Notes: generated by a model not told the origin, from the letters alone. Counted from the stretch's first letter, positions 14,307 through 23,274 are shown. The stretch: 64,000 nucleotides of DNA from Pseudomonas laurentiana (GCF_014648275.1 NZ_BMQU01000003.1:186001-250000); one strand, 5' to 3'. Numbers and translations: made by a program.

Positions 14307-15320
14307 TCATCGAACTGCCTTGCTCAAGTGGGGCGAGGCAGAGACATCCAGACGTTCGGCGGCCACTTCGGTTGAGCTGCGCACGATTTTTTCGATGAAA
14401 AAACGCGGGCGTGCTCTGACATCGCTGTACATTCGACCCAGGTACTCGCCGAGCAGGCCCATGCCGATGAATTGCCCGCCGGTGAACACGAACAGCACTG
14501 CGAACAATACGAAGGTGCCCTGGCCAGCCCAGTGGGCACCGAACATCAGGCGCAAGACGATCAACAGCACTGCAAACAGCGCGCCCAGCAATGCCATGCT
14601 GAAGCCAATGATGCTCAGCAGCCGCAAGGGGGTTGTGGTCATGCAGGTGATCAAATCGAACATCAGGTTGATCAGGCGCATCGGGCTGTACTTTGAATCG
14701 CCATGCACGCGTTCGGCATGGTCTACCGGTACCTCGGTCGTATAGCGGGCAAAGCTATTGGCCAGAATCGGGATAAACGTGCTGCGCTCGCGGCAGGCCA
14801 GCATCGTGTCGACGATAGTCCGTCGGTATGCCCGAAGCATGCAGCCATAATCGGTCATGGCAACGCCGGTGGAACGCTTGACGGCCAGGTTGATCAGCTT
14901 TGAAGGCCAACGGCGCCAGGCAGAATCCTGGCGATTGCTGCGCACGGTGCCGATTACGTCGTAACCCTGTTCAGCAAGGGTGACCAGCCGCGGAATTGCC
15001 TCGGGCGGGTTTTGCAGGTCAGCGTCGAGGGTAATGACCACATCGCCTTTGCACTGTTCAAAACCGGCCATGATCGCTGCGTGCTGACCGTAGTTTCGAT
15101 TGAGTATGACGGCGACGATAGGGCTGTCGTCTCGTTCCGCTGCCTCTTGGAGTATCTGCGCAGAGTTGTCACGGCTGCCATCGTCCACCAGCACAATCTC
15201 AAAGTCATGGGGCTGCTGCGCGCATGCGGCTTGAGTGCGTCGCAACAGTTCCGGCAGGCTCTGTTGTTCGTTGTAGACCGGTATGACAATCGACACACAG
15301 TGGATAGGGTAAGGTTTCAC
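14307..15320 (-). CDS. ArnC/GtrB-like polyprenyl-phosphate glycosyltransferase
   Basis: This 337-residue GT2 enzyme has the DPM1-like fold: [18 protein letters not shown] at residue 9, the donor motif LVDDGSRD near 44 and [11 protein letters not shown] near 96. Two C-terminal helices (about 230-300) and the tail [21 protein letters not shown] follow. It looks closest to ArnC, which links 4-formamido-arabinose to undecaprenyl phosphate, but none of arnA, B, D, E or F is in the window. A GtrB-like role with another sugar is therefore equally possible. The start is GTG at 15320 with GGAAG upstream; 163 bases separate it from the GT39 gene, probably a functional pair. Confidence 0.8.
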   Translation of the reverse strand: MKPYPIHCVSIVIPVYNEQQSLPELLRRTQAACAQQPHDFEIVLVDDGSRDNSAQILQEAAERDDSPIVAVILNRNYGQHAAIMAGFEQCKGDVVITLDADLQNPPEAIPRLVTLAEQGYDVIGTVRSNRQDSAWRRWPSKLINLAVKRSTGVAMTDYGCMLRAYRRTIVDTMLACRERSTFIPILANSFARYTTEVPVDHAERVHGDSKYSPMRLINLMFDLITCMTTTPLRLLSIIGFSMALLGALFAVLLIVLRLMFGAHWAGQGTFVLFAVLFVFTGGQFIGMGLLGEYLGRMYSDVRARPRFFIEKIVRSSTEVAAERLDVSASPHLSKAVR

Positions 15321-15673
15321 GAGGGCGCTTCCACGATGAATTCGATGGCGCCTCAGGCGTACTTGTCATCGCCAAGGCTCGGTCGGGAAAACGGCATAAC
15401 ACCTGATGAGGGGGCGCTTAATGCGCGCAACGGTGGTGAACCCAGGTAAGGGAGCGGTTTTTCTGCGCCGTCACGGCCCCGTCCAACCCTCCATACAGGC
15501 TGCTTGATGCTGAAAATACTAGTTCAAGCATGAATATTACGTATGCAAAGCGTTGGTTTTTCGGATGGGGTGTGAAGGTGTAAAGGCGGGTGAGGTGTTT
15601 CGTGGGGTGTGGTTATCACCCGCAAGGCTGGCTCCTCGTATGGCGCCGGCCTTGCGGGTGATCGGTGCAGCAC
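15321..15673. other. Intergenic region between the GT2 and C26-peptidase genes
   Basis: No credible gene is seen in these 353 bases. The part next to 15320 should hold the glycosyltransferase promoter. The segment 15510-15560 is AT-rich, and a strong hairpin lies at 15615-15662. Confidence 0.6.
15615..15662. terminator. REP-like hairpin downstream of the C26 hydrolase gene
   Basis: Thirteen-base arms ATCACCCGCAAGG (15615-15627) and CCTTGCGGGTGAT (15650-15662) pair perfectly around a 22-base loop that is itself partly palindromic. It lies 11 bases after the minus-strand gene ending at 15674 and resembles the scattered extragenic palindromes of pseudomonads. It probably serves as terminator or 3' stabiliser. 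Confidence 0.65.
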
Positions 15674-16483
15674 TCAAGCTGCGATTTCAGGCTTTTTTAG
15701 CGCAAGGCGCACGCGTTGGCGGCAGGCATCGCCGAAGGCCTGGAACATTTTGACCGAGTCGGGGTTCTGCGCTGCTTGCCACTCCGGGTGCCACTGCACG
15801 GCGAAGAGGAACGGCGACAGGCTCGGGGCATGGACAGCTTCGACCAGGCCATCTTCGGCGTGGGCGATAGGCTCAAGGCCTTTACCAAGGGTTTTCAGGC
15901 CCTGGCCATGCAGTGAGTTGACGCGAATCTCATCGGTTTGCAGCAGGTCACGCAACCAGCTTTTCGGTGCCAGGCGTACGCCATGTACGGCCTGGTACTG
16001 GATGTCCACCGGATCTTCCGGGTTTTCCCGGTGGTCGTTGAAGCCAGGTTCTGCGTAGACTTTCTGGTAGATATCGCCACCCAGCGCTACGTTGATTTCC
16101 TGCATGCCACGGCAAATACCGAAGATCGGCAGGCCGCGGGCAATCGCTGCATGCACCAACGGGATGTCGAACAGGTCACGGTCCTTGTCCTGAGCTTTGC
16201 CGGGGGTATGGTTGTCCTGGCCGTAAAGGCTTGGGTCGATGTTGCTGCCAGCACCGGTCAGGTAAACACCGTCGGCCATGTTCAGGTATTGCTCAAGGTC
16301 GTCGGCACCGCAGCAGGTCGGTACCAGTACCGGTACGCAACCGGCCAGCTCGACCAGTGGAACGATGTACTTGTGGGTCATGACCTGGTAGTCGTGGCCC
16401 TTGCGCTCCTGGGCACCCATGGTCATGAGAACGACGGGCTTGCGGAGAGTCTGATTCTTATTGCCAATGTTGCTGTTGGGCAT
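15674..16483 (-). CDS. Gamma-glutamyl-GABA hydrolase-like peptidase C26
   Basis: This 269-residue class I glutamine-amidotransferase-fold hydrolase carries the nucleophile cysteine in GICRGMQE (about residue 121) and the His-Glu pair in VQWHPEWQ (about 232). The oxyanion region is LTGAGSNIDPSLYG. Relatives such as PuuD/SpuA cleave gamma-glutamyl amides in polyamine breakdown. The ATG at 16483 follows AAGGTGA. It is separated by 332 bases from the D-lysine cluster but has the same neighbour in P. putida KT2440 as far as I recall. Its substrate could be gamma-glutamyl-GABA or another gamma-glutamyl compound. Confidence 0.85.
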   Translation of the reverse strand: MPNSNIGNKNQTLRKPVVLMTMGAQERKGHDYQVMTHKYIVPLVELAGCVPVLVPTCCGADDLEQYLNMADGVYLTGAGSNIDPSLYGQDNHTPGKAQDKDRDLFDIPLVHAAIARGLPIFGICRGMQEINVALGGDIYQKVYAEPGFNDHRENPEDPVDIQYQAVHGVRLAPKSWLRDLLQTDEIRVNSLHGQGLKTLGKGLEPIAHAEDGLVEAVHAPSLSPFLFAVQWHPEWQAAQNPDSVKMFQAFGDACRQRVRLALKKPEIAA

Positions 16484-16815
16484 ATGTCACCTTTGGACAG
16501 GCGCAGCCTGTCATTGTTGTGCAGGCGCATCGATTCAGCCTGATGCTACCTGAGGTTCCGAGCACTGCCGGAAGGCACGCAATGGCCTGATTCCAGTCGA
16601 AACCTGTTACATAGCTTGCCAGCGCCGTTAAATATGTCAAACAGCTTTGTGTAAAATTATTGCTTAGTAAGCTACTAATTCTGCGGATCTATTAGGTATG
16701 CTATTGAAATATAAAGATATTTTGTATTTTTTATAGTTCATTATATTTAACGTTTTGGCGCGTGCGCTGCGGGAGTATGGGCCTTGGCGAGACGGAGGCG
16801 CTCAAGGCCCTTGGC
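16484..16815. other. Intergenic region with an AT-rich block
   Basis: These 332 bases contain no convincing gene. From about 16625 to 16760 the sequence becomes strikingly AT-rich compared with its surroundings and includes the short palindrome GCTTAGTAAGC (16661-16671). It contains the promoter of the C26 gene and the 3' end of the ABC transporter operon. Confidence 0.6.
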
Positions 16816-17604
16816 TCAGTGCAGGATCTGCGCGAGGAACCCTTTGGCCCGTGAGCTTTGTGGGTTGTTGAAAAATGCCTCGGGAGGGCTGTCCTCGATG
16901 ATCTGGCCGCCATCGAGGAACAGCACGCGTTCTGCCACCTGGCGGGCGAACCCCATTTCGTGGGTGACGCACAGCATGGTCATGCCGGTGTCGGCCAGCC
17001 GGACCAGCACGTCCAGCACTTCGGCGACCATTTCCGGATCGAGTGCCGAGGTGGGTTCGTCGAACAACATGATTTTCGGTTTCATGCACAGTGCCCGTGC
17101 GATTGCCACGCGCTGCTGTTGCCCGCCAGAGAGCTGGCTGGGGTACTTGCCTGCCTGGCTTTCGATACCCACCTTGTTCAGGTAGAAGCGCGCGCGTTCC
17201 TCGGCTTCCTGACGTGACAGGCCGCGCACGCTCATGGGCGCCAGGGTGCAGTTGTCGAGTACGCTCATGTGGGGAAACAGGTTGAAGTGCTGGAACACCA
17301 TGCCGATCTCGCTGCGCACCTGGGCCGCCTGGCGACTGGTTTCGGCGAGGTCAGTGTCATTGACCCGGATCGTGCCTTTCTCGGCGATCTCCAGGCGGTT
17401 GATACAGCGGATCAGTGTCGACTTGCCCGAACCGGAAGGCCCGCAGAGTACGATACGCTCGCCCTCGCGTACCTGCAGGTCGATATCGTGCAGTACATGG
17501 TAGGCGCCGTAGTACTTGTTCAGGCCCTCAATGGTCACCACGACCTTGCGTGGGTCGGGTTGGGCGATGGGGCGGGTGGTGGCAAGGCTCAGGGGGCTGG
17601 GCAT
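16816..17604 (-). CDS. Polar amino-acid ABC transporter ATPase
   Basis: This 262-residue ATPase powers uptake through the two permeases encoded upstream in the same operon. It has Walker A GPSGSGKS (about residue 54), Q-loop region FQHFNLFPHM, signature LSGGQQQR (about 158), Walker B IMLFDEP (about 178) and the switch histidine in VTHEMGF. It is of the GlnQ/HisP type, and the N-terminus is about 20 residues longer than typical. It starts 19 bases after the dehydrogenase gene, so it closes the operon. The ligand is inferred from context to be D-lysine or another basic amino acid. Confidence 0.93.
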   Translation of the reverse strand: MPSPLSLATTRPIAQPDPRKVVVTIEGLNKYYGAYHVLHDIDLQVREGERIVLCGPSGSGKSTLIRCINRLEIAEKGTIRVNDTDLAETSRQAAQVRSEIGMVFQHFNLFPHMSVLDNCTLAPMSVRGLSRQEAEERARFYLNKVGIESQAGKYPSQLSGGQQQRVAIARALCMKPKIMLFDEPTSALDPEMVAEVLDVLVRLADTGMTMLCVTHEMGFARQVAERVLFLDGGQIIEDSPPEAFFNNPQSSRAKGFLAQILH

Positions 17605-17623
17605 TATTATTGTTCTCCCGAAG

Positions 17624-18865
17624 TCAGTTGAAGCGCTGTGCGCTGTAAGGCGCAGGGTCGGTGAAAGGCTTGGCGCCGGTCATCATTTCAGCTAACAGCC
17701 GACCGCTGACCGGCCCCAGGGTCAGGCCATGGTGAGCGTGCCCGAAGTTGAACCACAGGCCTTTGTGATGCGCTGCCGGGCCTATGACCGGGCGCATGTC
17801 CGGCAGGCATGGGCGGCGCCCCAGCCATGGCTCGGCTTCGATGCGTTCGCCGAGGGGGAACAGCTTGCGTGCGATGGCCTCACAACGCTCCAGCTGGATT
17901 TGATTGGCCGGCGCATCGCTGGCGGCGAATTCGATGCCGGTGGTCAGGCGGATTCCCTTGACCATGGGGGCCAGGACGAAACCACCCTGTACGTCGCAGA
18001 TCGAGTGCGTCAGTTCGGCGCCGGCGCGTGGTCGGTAATGGGCGTGGTAACCCCGCTTGATCTCCAACGGAATGTTGTAGCCCAAGGGTTTGAACAGGTC
18101 GGCGGCTTGTGGGCCGAGGGCGACGACCACTTCGGCTGCGCTGACGGGGCCCTGACGGCTGTCGACTTGCCAGTCGCCAGCGACCTGGCGCAGTGTGCGG
18201 GCATCGCCATGAATGAACTGGCCCCCGCGTTTGACGAACAGCGCGGCATAGCCGCGCGTCAGGCCACCGGGGTCGCTGACGGTCTTGGGGTCGAGCCAGT
18301 GGATGCCACCGACAACGTTTTCGCTGAGGTCGACTTCGCGTGTGTGCAGTTGCTGGCGGTCGAGGATCTCGTAGCGCAGGCCGTAGGGCTTGAGTGCATG
18401 GGCCTCTTCCTGTGCAGTGGCAAAGGCGTCGGCATTGCGGTACACCTCGATCCAGCCCTTGGCCTTGATCAGGTCGCCGAGCTCGGCAGCCTCGATCAGC
18501 GCGTCGTGTTCCTCTACGCAGCGCTCCACCAGTGGCAGCATGGCGCGGGTGGCCACGGCGATGCCTGCGGGCGATGAATTTTGCCAGTACTTGAGCAGCC
18601 AGGGACCCGCCTTGGGCAGGTAGCGCAGGCTGTAGCGCACATCAGGCTGGCGATTCAGGCTGTAGCGCAACAAGCGGGAAAGCTCGCGCGGGAAAGCGTA
18701 GGGGATCACGCTGGAGCGCTCGATCAGCCCGGCGTTGCCGTGGCTGGTGCCGCTGCCCGGCTCGGCGCGGTCGATCAGGATCACCTTGCGTCCACGGGCC
18801 TGCAGGTGCAGGGCGGTGCTGACGCCGACGATACCGGCGCCCAGAACGATGGTTTGGCATTGCAT
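17624..18865 (-). CDS. amaD: FAD-dependent D-amino-acid dehydrogenase
   Basis: This 413-residue DadA-type oxidoreductase begins with the Rossmann dinucleotide motif VLGAGIVGVSTALHL (residue 6) and acidic ribose-binding end VILIDR. The C-terminal FAD contact is NFGHAHHGLTLGP near residue 380. It would oxidise a D-amino acid to the 2-oxo acid and ammonia, passing electrons to the respiratory chain. In P. putida KT2440 the gene in this position is amaD of D-lysine catabolism, and synteny here is the same. The start at 18865 has GAGGA seven bases upstream; 18889 is also in frame but has no such site. Confidence 0.85.
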   Translation of the reverse strand: MQCQTIVLGAGIVGVSTALHLQARGRKVILIDRAEPGSGTSHGNAGLIERSSVIPYAFPRELSRLLRYSLNRQPDVRYSLRYLPKAGPWLLKYWQNSSPAGIAVATRAMLPLVERCVEEHDALIEAAELGDLIKAKGWIEVYRNADAFATAQEEAHALKPYGLRYEILDRQQLHTREVDLSENVVGGIHWLDPKTVSDPGGLTRGYAALFVKRGGQFIHGDARTLRQVAGDWQVDSRQGPVSAAEVVVALGPQAADLFKPLGYNIPLEIKRGYHAHYRPRAGAELTHSICDVQGGFVLAPMVKGIRLTTGIEFAASDAPANQIQLERCEAIARKLFPLGERIEAEPWLGRRPCLPDMRPVIGPAAHHKGLWFNFGHAHHGLTLGPVSGRLLAEMMTGAKPFTDPAPYSAQRFN

Positions 18866-18892
18866 GGAACGGTCCTCGAAAGGCTGCACGGT

Positions 18893-19603
18893 TTAGCGCA
18901 GGTGACGGCCCAGACGGCCTTCGATGTGTTTAAGGCTGCGTCGCACGATCTCGACGATCAGCAGGTAGAGCACTGCAGCCCAGAGGTAGATCTGGAAGTC
19001 GAAACTGCGCGAGAAGGCCAGTTTGGTGATGCCCATCAGGTCATAGATGGTCACCAGCGAAGCAATGGCGCTGGCCTTGATCATCAGGATCAATTCGTTG
19101 CCCAGTGGGCCGACGGCGACGATCAGTGATTGGGGCAGGATGACTTTGAAAAAGGTGGTCGAGCGCTTCAGGCTCAGTGCCTTGGCGGCTTCGTATTGCC
19201 CGGGGGCAACGGCCAGCAGGCTGCCGCGGAAGATCTCGGCCTGGTAGGCCGCGGTGTTCAGGGTGAAGGCCAGCAGGGTGCAGTACCACGCCTCGCGGAA
19301 AAACCACCAGAGCCCGACGTCTTGCCAGAAGCCCTTGAAGGAGCTCAGGCCGTAATACAGCATGAACAGTTGAGCCAACAGCGGTGAGCCGCGGAAGAAG
19401 TAGATGTAGCCGGCGCTCAGACGCTGCACGACCAGGTTGTTCGACAGCCGCGCCAGGGCCAGCAGCAGGCCAAGTATTGCGCCGAGGGTGAACGAGATTG
19501 CCACCAGTTTGGCGGTCACCAGCAGGCCATCGACAAAGCGGGGGCCGTAGCGCTCCAGCAGCTCGGGATCGAGGAACAGCCGTAGCAGATCGTCGAAAGT
19601 CAT
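18893..19603 (-). CDS. Polar amino-acid ABC permease (HisM type)
   Basis: This 236-residue inner-membrane permease has about five helices. The ATPase-coupling EAA loop lies near residues 135-160 (YEAAKALSLKRSTTFFKVILPQ). It pairs with the adjoining permease, whose stop codon overlaps its ATG (ATGA at 19600-19603), so the two should be translated in a fixed ratio. The neighbours indicate uptake of D-lysine or related basic amino acids. Confidence 0.93.
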   Translation of the reverse strand: MTFDDLLRLFLDPELLERYGPRFVDGLLVTAKLVAISFTLGAILGLLLALARLSNNLVVQRLSAGYIYFFRGSPLLAQLFMLYYGLSSFKGFWQDVGLWWFFREAWYCTLLAFTLNTAAYQAEIFRGSLLAVAPGQYEAAKALSLKRSTTFFKVILPQSLIVAVGPLGNELILMIKASAIASLVTIYDLMGITKLAFSRSFDFQIYLWAAVLYLLIVEIVRRSLKHIEGRLGRHLR

Positions 19604-20319
19604 GGGCGTGCGCTCCGCAGGTGGCGGCTGAAATACCGCTCGATAACGTTAAAGGCGCGTCCCGACAGGGCTGAGAACAGCAGGTAGCCAAAGCAGGCGA
19701 CGGCATAGAAGAACATCGGCTCCTTGGTCACGCTGACCGCCAGGTTGGTCTGGCGCATCAGGTCGACCAGGGAGATGGTCGAGACCAGCGACGTGTCCTT
19801 GAGCAGTGACAGCCAGTTGTTCGACAGGCCGGGCAAGGCGATACGTGCCAGTTGCGGAAACACCACTTTGCGAAAGGTCGTGGTCTTGCTCAGGCCCAGA
19901 GCCGCTGATGCCTCGTATTGGCCCTTGGGCACGGTCTTGAAGGCGGCCAGCCAGATCTCGCTGGAAAAGGCGGCGAAAACGAAGCTGAACGCGATCATCG
20001 CGGCGAGGAACGTGTTGATCAACACTTCGCCTTCATACCCCATGGCAGCAAGGATTTTCTGTGCGGCAATCTGGCAGCCGTAATAGATGATCAGCAGGGT
20101 CAGCAGCTCTGGCAGGCCCCGGAATACGGTAGAGAAGACGGTAGCCGCAGCCCTTGGGAAACGCTTTGGCGAGCGGGCGGCGAGGGCGACGCCCAGCCCC
20201 AGTGGCAAGCCAATGGGCAGGCAGGCCAAGGCCAGGGTAATGGTGACCACGGCACCGGCCAGTAATGCCTGGCCCCAGCCGCCGCTGGCAAACGACAGCA
20301 GTGACAGTTGTTCGATCAT
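19600..20319 (-). CDS. Polar amino-acid ABC permease (HisQ type)
   Basis: This 239-residue permease contains five or so membrane helices and an EAA coupling loop (YEASAALGLSKTTTFRKVVFP, around residues 137-157). It is the first permease of the operon, separated from the binding-protein gene by a REP-type hairpin. Its last four bases overlap the next permease. Confidence 0.93.
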   Translation of the reverse strand: MIEQLSLLSFASGGWGQALLAGAVVTITLALACLPIGLPLGLGVALAARSPKRFPRAAATVFSTVFRGLPELLTLLIIYYGCQIAAQKILAAMGYEGEVLINTFLAAMIAFSFVFAAFSSEIWLAAFKTVPKGQYEASAALGLSKTTTFRKVVFPQLARIALPGLSNNWLSLLKDTSLVSTISLVDLMRQTNLAVSVTKEPMFFYAVACFGYLLFSALSGRAFNVIERYFSRHLRSARP

Positions 20320-20343
20320 GCTCGAACCCTCTTTTTTGACCGT

Positions 20344-20421
20344 GCAGGAGCCGGCGATGGCGTCGACGCGTTGTCAGCGCGATATCCGCTGGCGCATCGC
20401 GTCGGCAAGGCCGGCTCCTGC
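20344..20421. repeat. REP-like palindrome between binding-protein and permease genes
   Basis: Twelve-base perfect arms GCAGGAGCCGGC (20344-20355) and GCCGGCTCCTGC (20410-20421) enclose a partly palindromic 54-base interior. The GCAGGAGCCGGC arm resembles the extragenic palindromes of P. putida-type genomes. In this position it can stabilise the upstream binding-protein mRNA and lower permease expression. Confidence 0.65.
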
Positions 20422-20434
20422 AGGGATGTGGGGC

Positions 20435-21193
20435 TTATTGGTAGATATCGAAGTCGAAGTAGCGGCTGGAAATCTTCTGGTAGGTACCGTCGGCGACGAT
20501 CTCATCCAGCGCCTTGTTCAGGCGTTCGCGCAGGGCGTCGTCGTCCTTGCGAACGGCGATCGAGGCATCGGCGGTGGTGCCTTTGACATCGCCTATGAAC
20601 TTGCAGCAGTCCTTGCCGGACTTGTTCAGCCATTCCATCAGCGGAAATTTGTCGGCAATCACGCCATCCAGGCGGCCTGCAGCGAGGTCGGCGTTGGCTT
20701 CATCGAGGGTAGGGTAGAGCTTGACCTCGGCACCGGCCTTGCCATAGACGTCTTCGGCATAGATGGCCTGGGTCGAGGACGACTGTGCGCCCACGGTGTA
20801 GCCCTTGAAGTTGGTCTGTGCGTCGGTGATCTTGCTGTCCTTGGCCACGGCAACCGAAAGGGGGGTCTTGTAGTAGTGGTTGGTGAAGGCGATTTTCTTG
20901 CGACGCTCTTCCGTGTTGATCATCGACGCAACCACGGCATCGTACTTCTTGGCCATCAGTGCCGGGATGATGCCTTCCCAGTCCTGGGCAACCAAGGTGC
21001 ATTGCACCTGCATGCGTTCGCACAGGGCATTGGCAATATCGACGTCGAAGCCGTGCAGCTTGTTATCCGAATCGACATAGTTGAAGGGTGGGTAAGCGCC
21101 TTCGGTGGCGATTTTCAAGGTTTCTGCCTGGGCGGCGCCGATTCCGGCGAGCATCAGTACGCAAGCGCTTGCAAGGTGGACGACTCGTTTCAT
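20435..21193 (-). CDS. Periplasmic basic amino-acid-binding protein
   Basis: This 252-residue SBP family 3 protein has a signal peptide (residues 1-22, ending AQA) followed by LKIATEGAYPPFNYVD, the standard entry into the type II binding fold. The ligand-contacting segment DWEGIIPALMAKKYD resembles HisJ/ArgT. It captures the substrate for the two permeases and ATPase downstream. Two ATGs lie side by side; the second (21193) is favoured because GAGG is better spaced. It begins 31 bases after the regulator gene. Confidence 0.92.
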   Translation of the reverse strand: MKRVVHLASACVLMLAGIGAAQAETLKIATEGAYPPFNYVDSDNKLHGFDVDIANALCERMQVQCTLVAQDWEGIIPALMAKKYDAVVASMINTEERRKKIAFTNHYYKTPLSVAVAKDSKITDAQTNFKGYTVGAQSSSTQAIYAEDVYGKAGAEVKLYPTLDEANADLAAGRLDGVIADKFPLMEWLNKSGKDCCKFIGDVKGTTADASIAVRKDDDALRERLNKALDEIVADGTYQKISSRYFDFDIYQ

Positions 21194-21224
21194 CATGTAC
21201 CTCGATTGGTATTTTGCACTCTGG

Positions 21225-22094
21225 CTATTGTTTGCTCGTTGACGTGTAGCCAACGAATTCGTTGTGTAGAGCGGCAGTGGCTTCCAAGCGTTTTTCAACA
21301 TCCGGTCCGAGCTTCTTGCAGACCTCGTTGACCATCAGGTGTACCCACGACAGCATGGTCGCGGTGGACTCCCAGAACAGATTGAAATCGGTGGGTATAC
21401 GAAAGACTTCGTCGGCGTGGGCATCGGCCCAGTCGCAGAAGGTATCGGTAACCAGTGTTACCGGGATGCCCGCTTCCTGTGCCTTGCGACACAAGGTCAG
21501 GGCATGACGTGAGTAGCGGCGTGCCTCGAACACCACCAGTGCGCAGTCGTCCGGTTGGCTGAGCAGCACGTCGCCAAAGTGCCCGGCGCTGCCGTCGACG
21601 GCGTGCACACCGTCACGCAGGTATTGCAACAGGTGCACCATGCACAGGGCGATGCCGCGCTCGGTTTGAAAGCCGGCGACGAAAATTTTCCGGCGTTCAG
21701 AAAGGCGTTGGGCAACGCTGTGCCAGAGCGGGGTGTGGCTGTATTCATGAACCCGCACCAGCGCGGCAACTTCCAGTTCAAAGCTGCGCGAAGCACCTTC
21801 TTCGGATTCGCGCCGTTGTTGGCGGAATTCTTGCAGGCGATCACCGACCAGCCAGGGGCCATCGCCCAGGTCATTCTTGAGGTCGTGTTTGAGTGCCTTG
21901 AAGTGCTCATACCCCAGTGCGCGGCAGAAGCGGCCGACACTGGACTCGCTGATACCAAGTTTCTCGGCGATGCTGGCAGCGGTCTGGAAAGGCAATTCAT
22001 GCAGGTTGCCCAGCATGTAAGTGGCGATCTTGCGCCCAGACGCCGAGGCGTTCTGCAGGCTGCTTTCCAGGCGTTGCTTGATCGGTTGGCTCAC
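21225..22094 (-). CDS. MurR/RpiR-family transcriptional regulator
   Basis: This 289-residue protein has an N-terminal helix-turn-helix (residues 1-75; QTAASIAEKLGISESSVGRFCRALG). A C-terminal SIS-type effector domain follows (about 120-270). SIS domains usually bind phosphosugars, but some family members in pseudomonads control amino-acid genes. It starts with GTG at 22094, is the first gene of the D-lysine transport operon and is divergent from dpkA. It probably controls both transcripts through the palindromes at 22142-22176. Confidence 0.88.
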   Translation of the reverse strand: MSQPIKQRLESSLQNASASGRKIATYMLGNLHELPFQTAASIAEKLGISESSVGRFCRALGYEHFKALKHDLKNDLGDGPWLVGDRLQEFRQQRRESEEGASRSFELEVAALVRVHEYSHTPLWHSVAQRLSERRKIFVAGFQTERGIALCMVHLLQYLRDGVHAVDGSAGHFGDVLLSQPDDCALVVFEARRYSRHALTLCRKAQEAGIPVTLVTDTFCDWADAHADEVFRIPTDFNLFWESTATMLSWVHLMVNEVCKKLGPDVEKRLEATAALHNEFVGYTSTSKQ

Positions 22095-22141
22095 GGACGA
22101 CTCTCATGGCGGTTGCGCTTGACGAAGAAAATGAATGTTTT

Positions 22142-22176
22142 CTGTCATCAAGTCAATATTTGACAGATAGCTGTCA
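22142..22176. promoter_or_regulatory. Candidate RpiR-family operator
   Basis: The divergent intergenic region holds a perfect palindrome GTCAATATTTGAC (22152-22164). It lies inside an outer inverted repeat CTGTCA (22142-22147) / TGACAG (22161-22166), with a third CTGTCA at 22171-22176. The cluster is 48 bases from the regulator start and 67 bases from dpkA. Confidence 0.5.
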
Positions 22177-22242
22177 CTGCGCGAGAGTTTCCAGCCATGC
22201 TCGTCGCTGTCGCCCAGTCCAATTCCAACAAGGGAGCTTCAG

Positions 22243-23274
22243 ATGTCCGCACGTCCCGATACTGCAGTCGCACACCTGGCGTTTGCCGAACTGCAGGCTT
22301 TGCTGCATCGAATTTTTGTTCGTCATGGCACCAGCGAGGCAGTTGCCGATGCGCTGGCCTATAACTGCGCCAGCGCCCAGCGTGACGGCGCCCACAGTCA
22401 CGGGGTGTTTCGTATTCCGGGCTATGTATCGACCCTGGCCAGTGGCTGGGTCGATGGCAAGGCGTTGCCAGAGGTCGAGGATGTGGCCTCCGGCTATATT
22501 CGTGTCGATGCCAAGGGTGGCTTTGCCCAGCCCGCGCTGGCCGCCGCCCGCGGGCTGTTGGTGGAGAAGGCCCGCAGTGCCGGGGTTGCGGTGCTGGCCA
22601 TTCACAACTCTCACCACTTTGCGGCCCTGTGGCCTGACGTAGAGCCGTTCGCCGAACAAGGGCTGGTCGCTCTGAGCGTGGTCAACAGCATGACCTGCGT
22701 GGTCCCTCATGGTGCACAACGCCCCTTGTTTGGCACCAATCCGATTGCATTTGCCGCACCGTGCGCTGGCAGCGACCCTATTGTCTTCGATATGGCCACC
22801 AGTGCCATGGCCCATGGCGATGTGCAGATTGCCGCACGCAAAGGCGAGCAATTGCCGGAAGGTATGGGGGTGGACAGTCAGGGCCAGCCAACCCGCGATC
22901 CCAAAGCGATTCTTGAGGGCGGGGCATTGTTGCCTTTTGGTGGGCACAAGGGTTCAGCGTTGTCGATGATGGTCGAGTTGTTGGCCGCAGCCTTGACCGG
23001 CGGTAATTTTTCGTTCGAGTTCGACTGGTCGCAGCACCCAGGCGCGAAAACGCCATGGACCGGGCAATTGATCATTGTCATTGATCCTGCCAAGTCCGTG
23101 GGCAATCGCTTTGCCGAGCGCAGCCGCGAACTGGTGAATCAGATGCATGAGGTGGGCTTGAAGCGTATGCCGGGAGAGCGGCGTTACCGCGAGCGCGAGT
23201 TGTCGGCGCAACAGGGCGTGACCCTGACGGTGCAGGAGCTGGAGCAGCTACGAACACTGGCGGGAGAGCAGTGA
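22243..23274 (+). CDS. dpkA: Delta1-piperideine-2-carboxylate / pyrroline-2-carboxylate reductase
   Basis: This 343-residue NAD(P)H-dependent enzyme of the malate/L-lactate dehydrogenase (LDH2) fold reduces the cyclic imine formed from 2-oxo-6-aminocaproate to L-pipecolate. Family marks are the GAHSHGVFRIPGY segment near residue 47 with its catalytic histidine, HNSHHFAALW near 119, and GLVALSVVNSMTCVVPHG near 138. P. putida DpkA has the same neighbours. The ATG is preceded by AAGGGAGC. It is divergent from the RpiR gene and followed by the aminotransferase. Confidence 0.9.
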   Translation: MSARPDTAVAHLAFAELQALLHRIFVRHGTSEAVADALAYNCASAQRDGAHSHGVFRIPGYVSTLASGWVDGKALPEVEDVASGYIRVDAKGGFAQPALAAARGLLVEKARSAGVAVLAIHNSHHFAALWPDVEPFAEQGLVALSVVNSMTCVVPHGAQRPLFGTNPIAFAAPCAGSDPIVFDMATSAMAHGDVQIAARKGEQLPEGMGVDSQGQPTRDPKAILEGGALLPFGGHKGSALSMMVELLAAALTGGNFSFEFDWSQHPGAKTPWTGQLIIVIDPAKSVGNRFAERSRELVNQMHEVGLKRMPGERRYRERELSAQQGVTLTVQELEQLRTLAGEQ

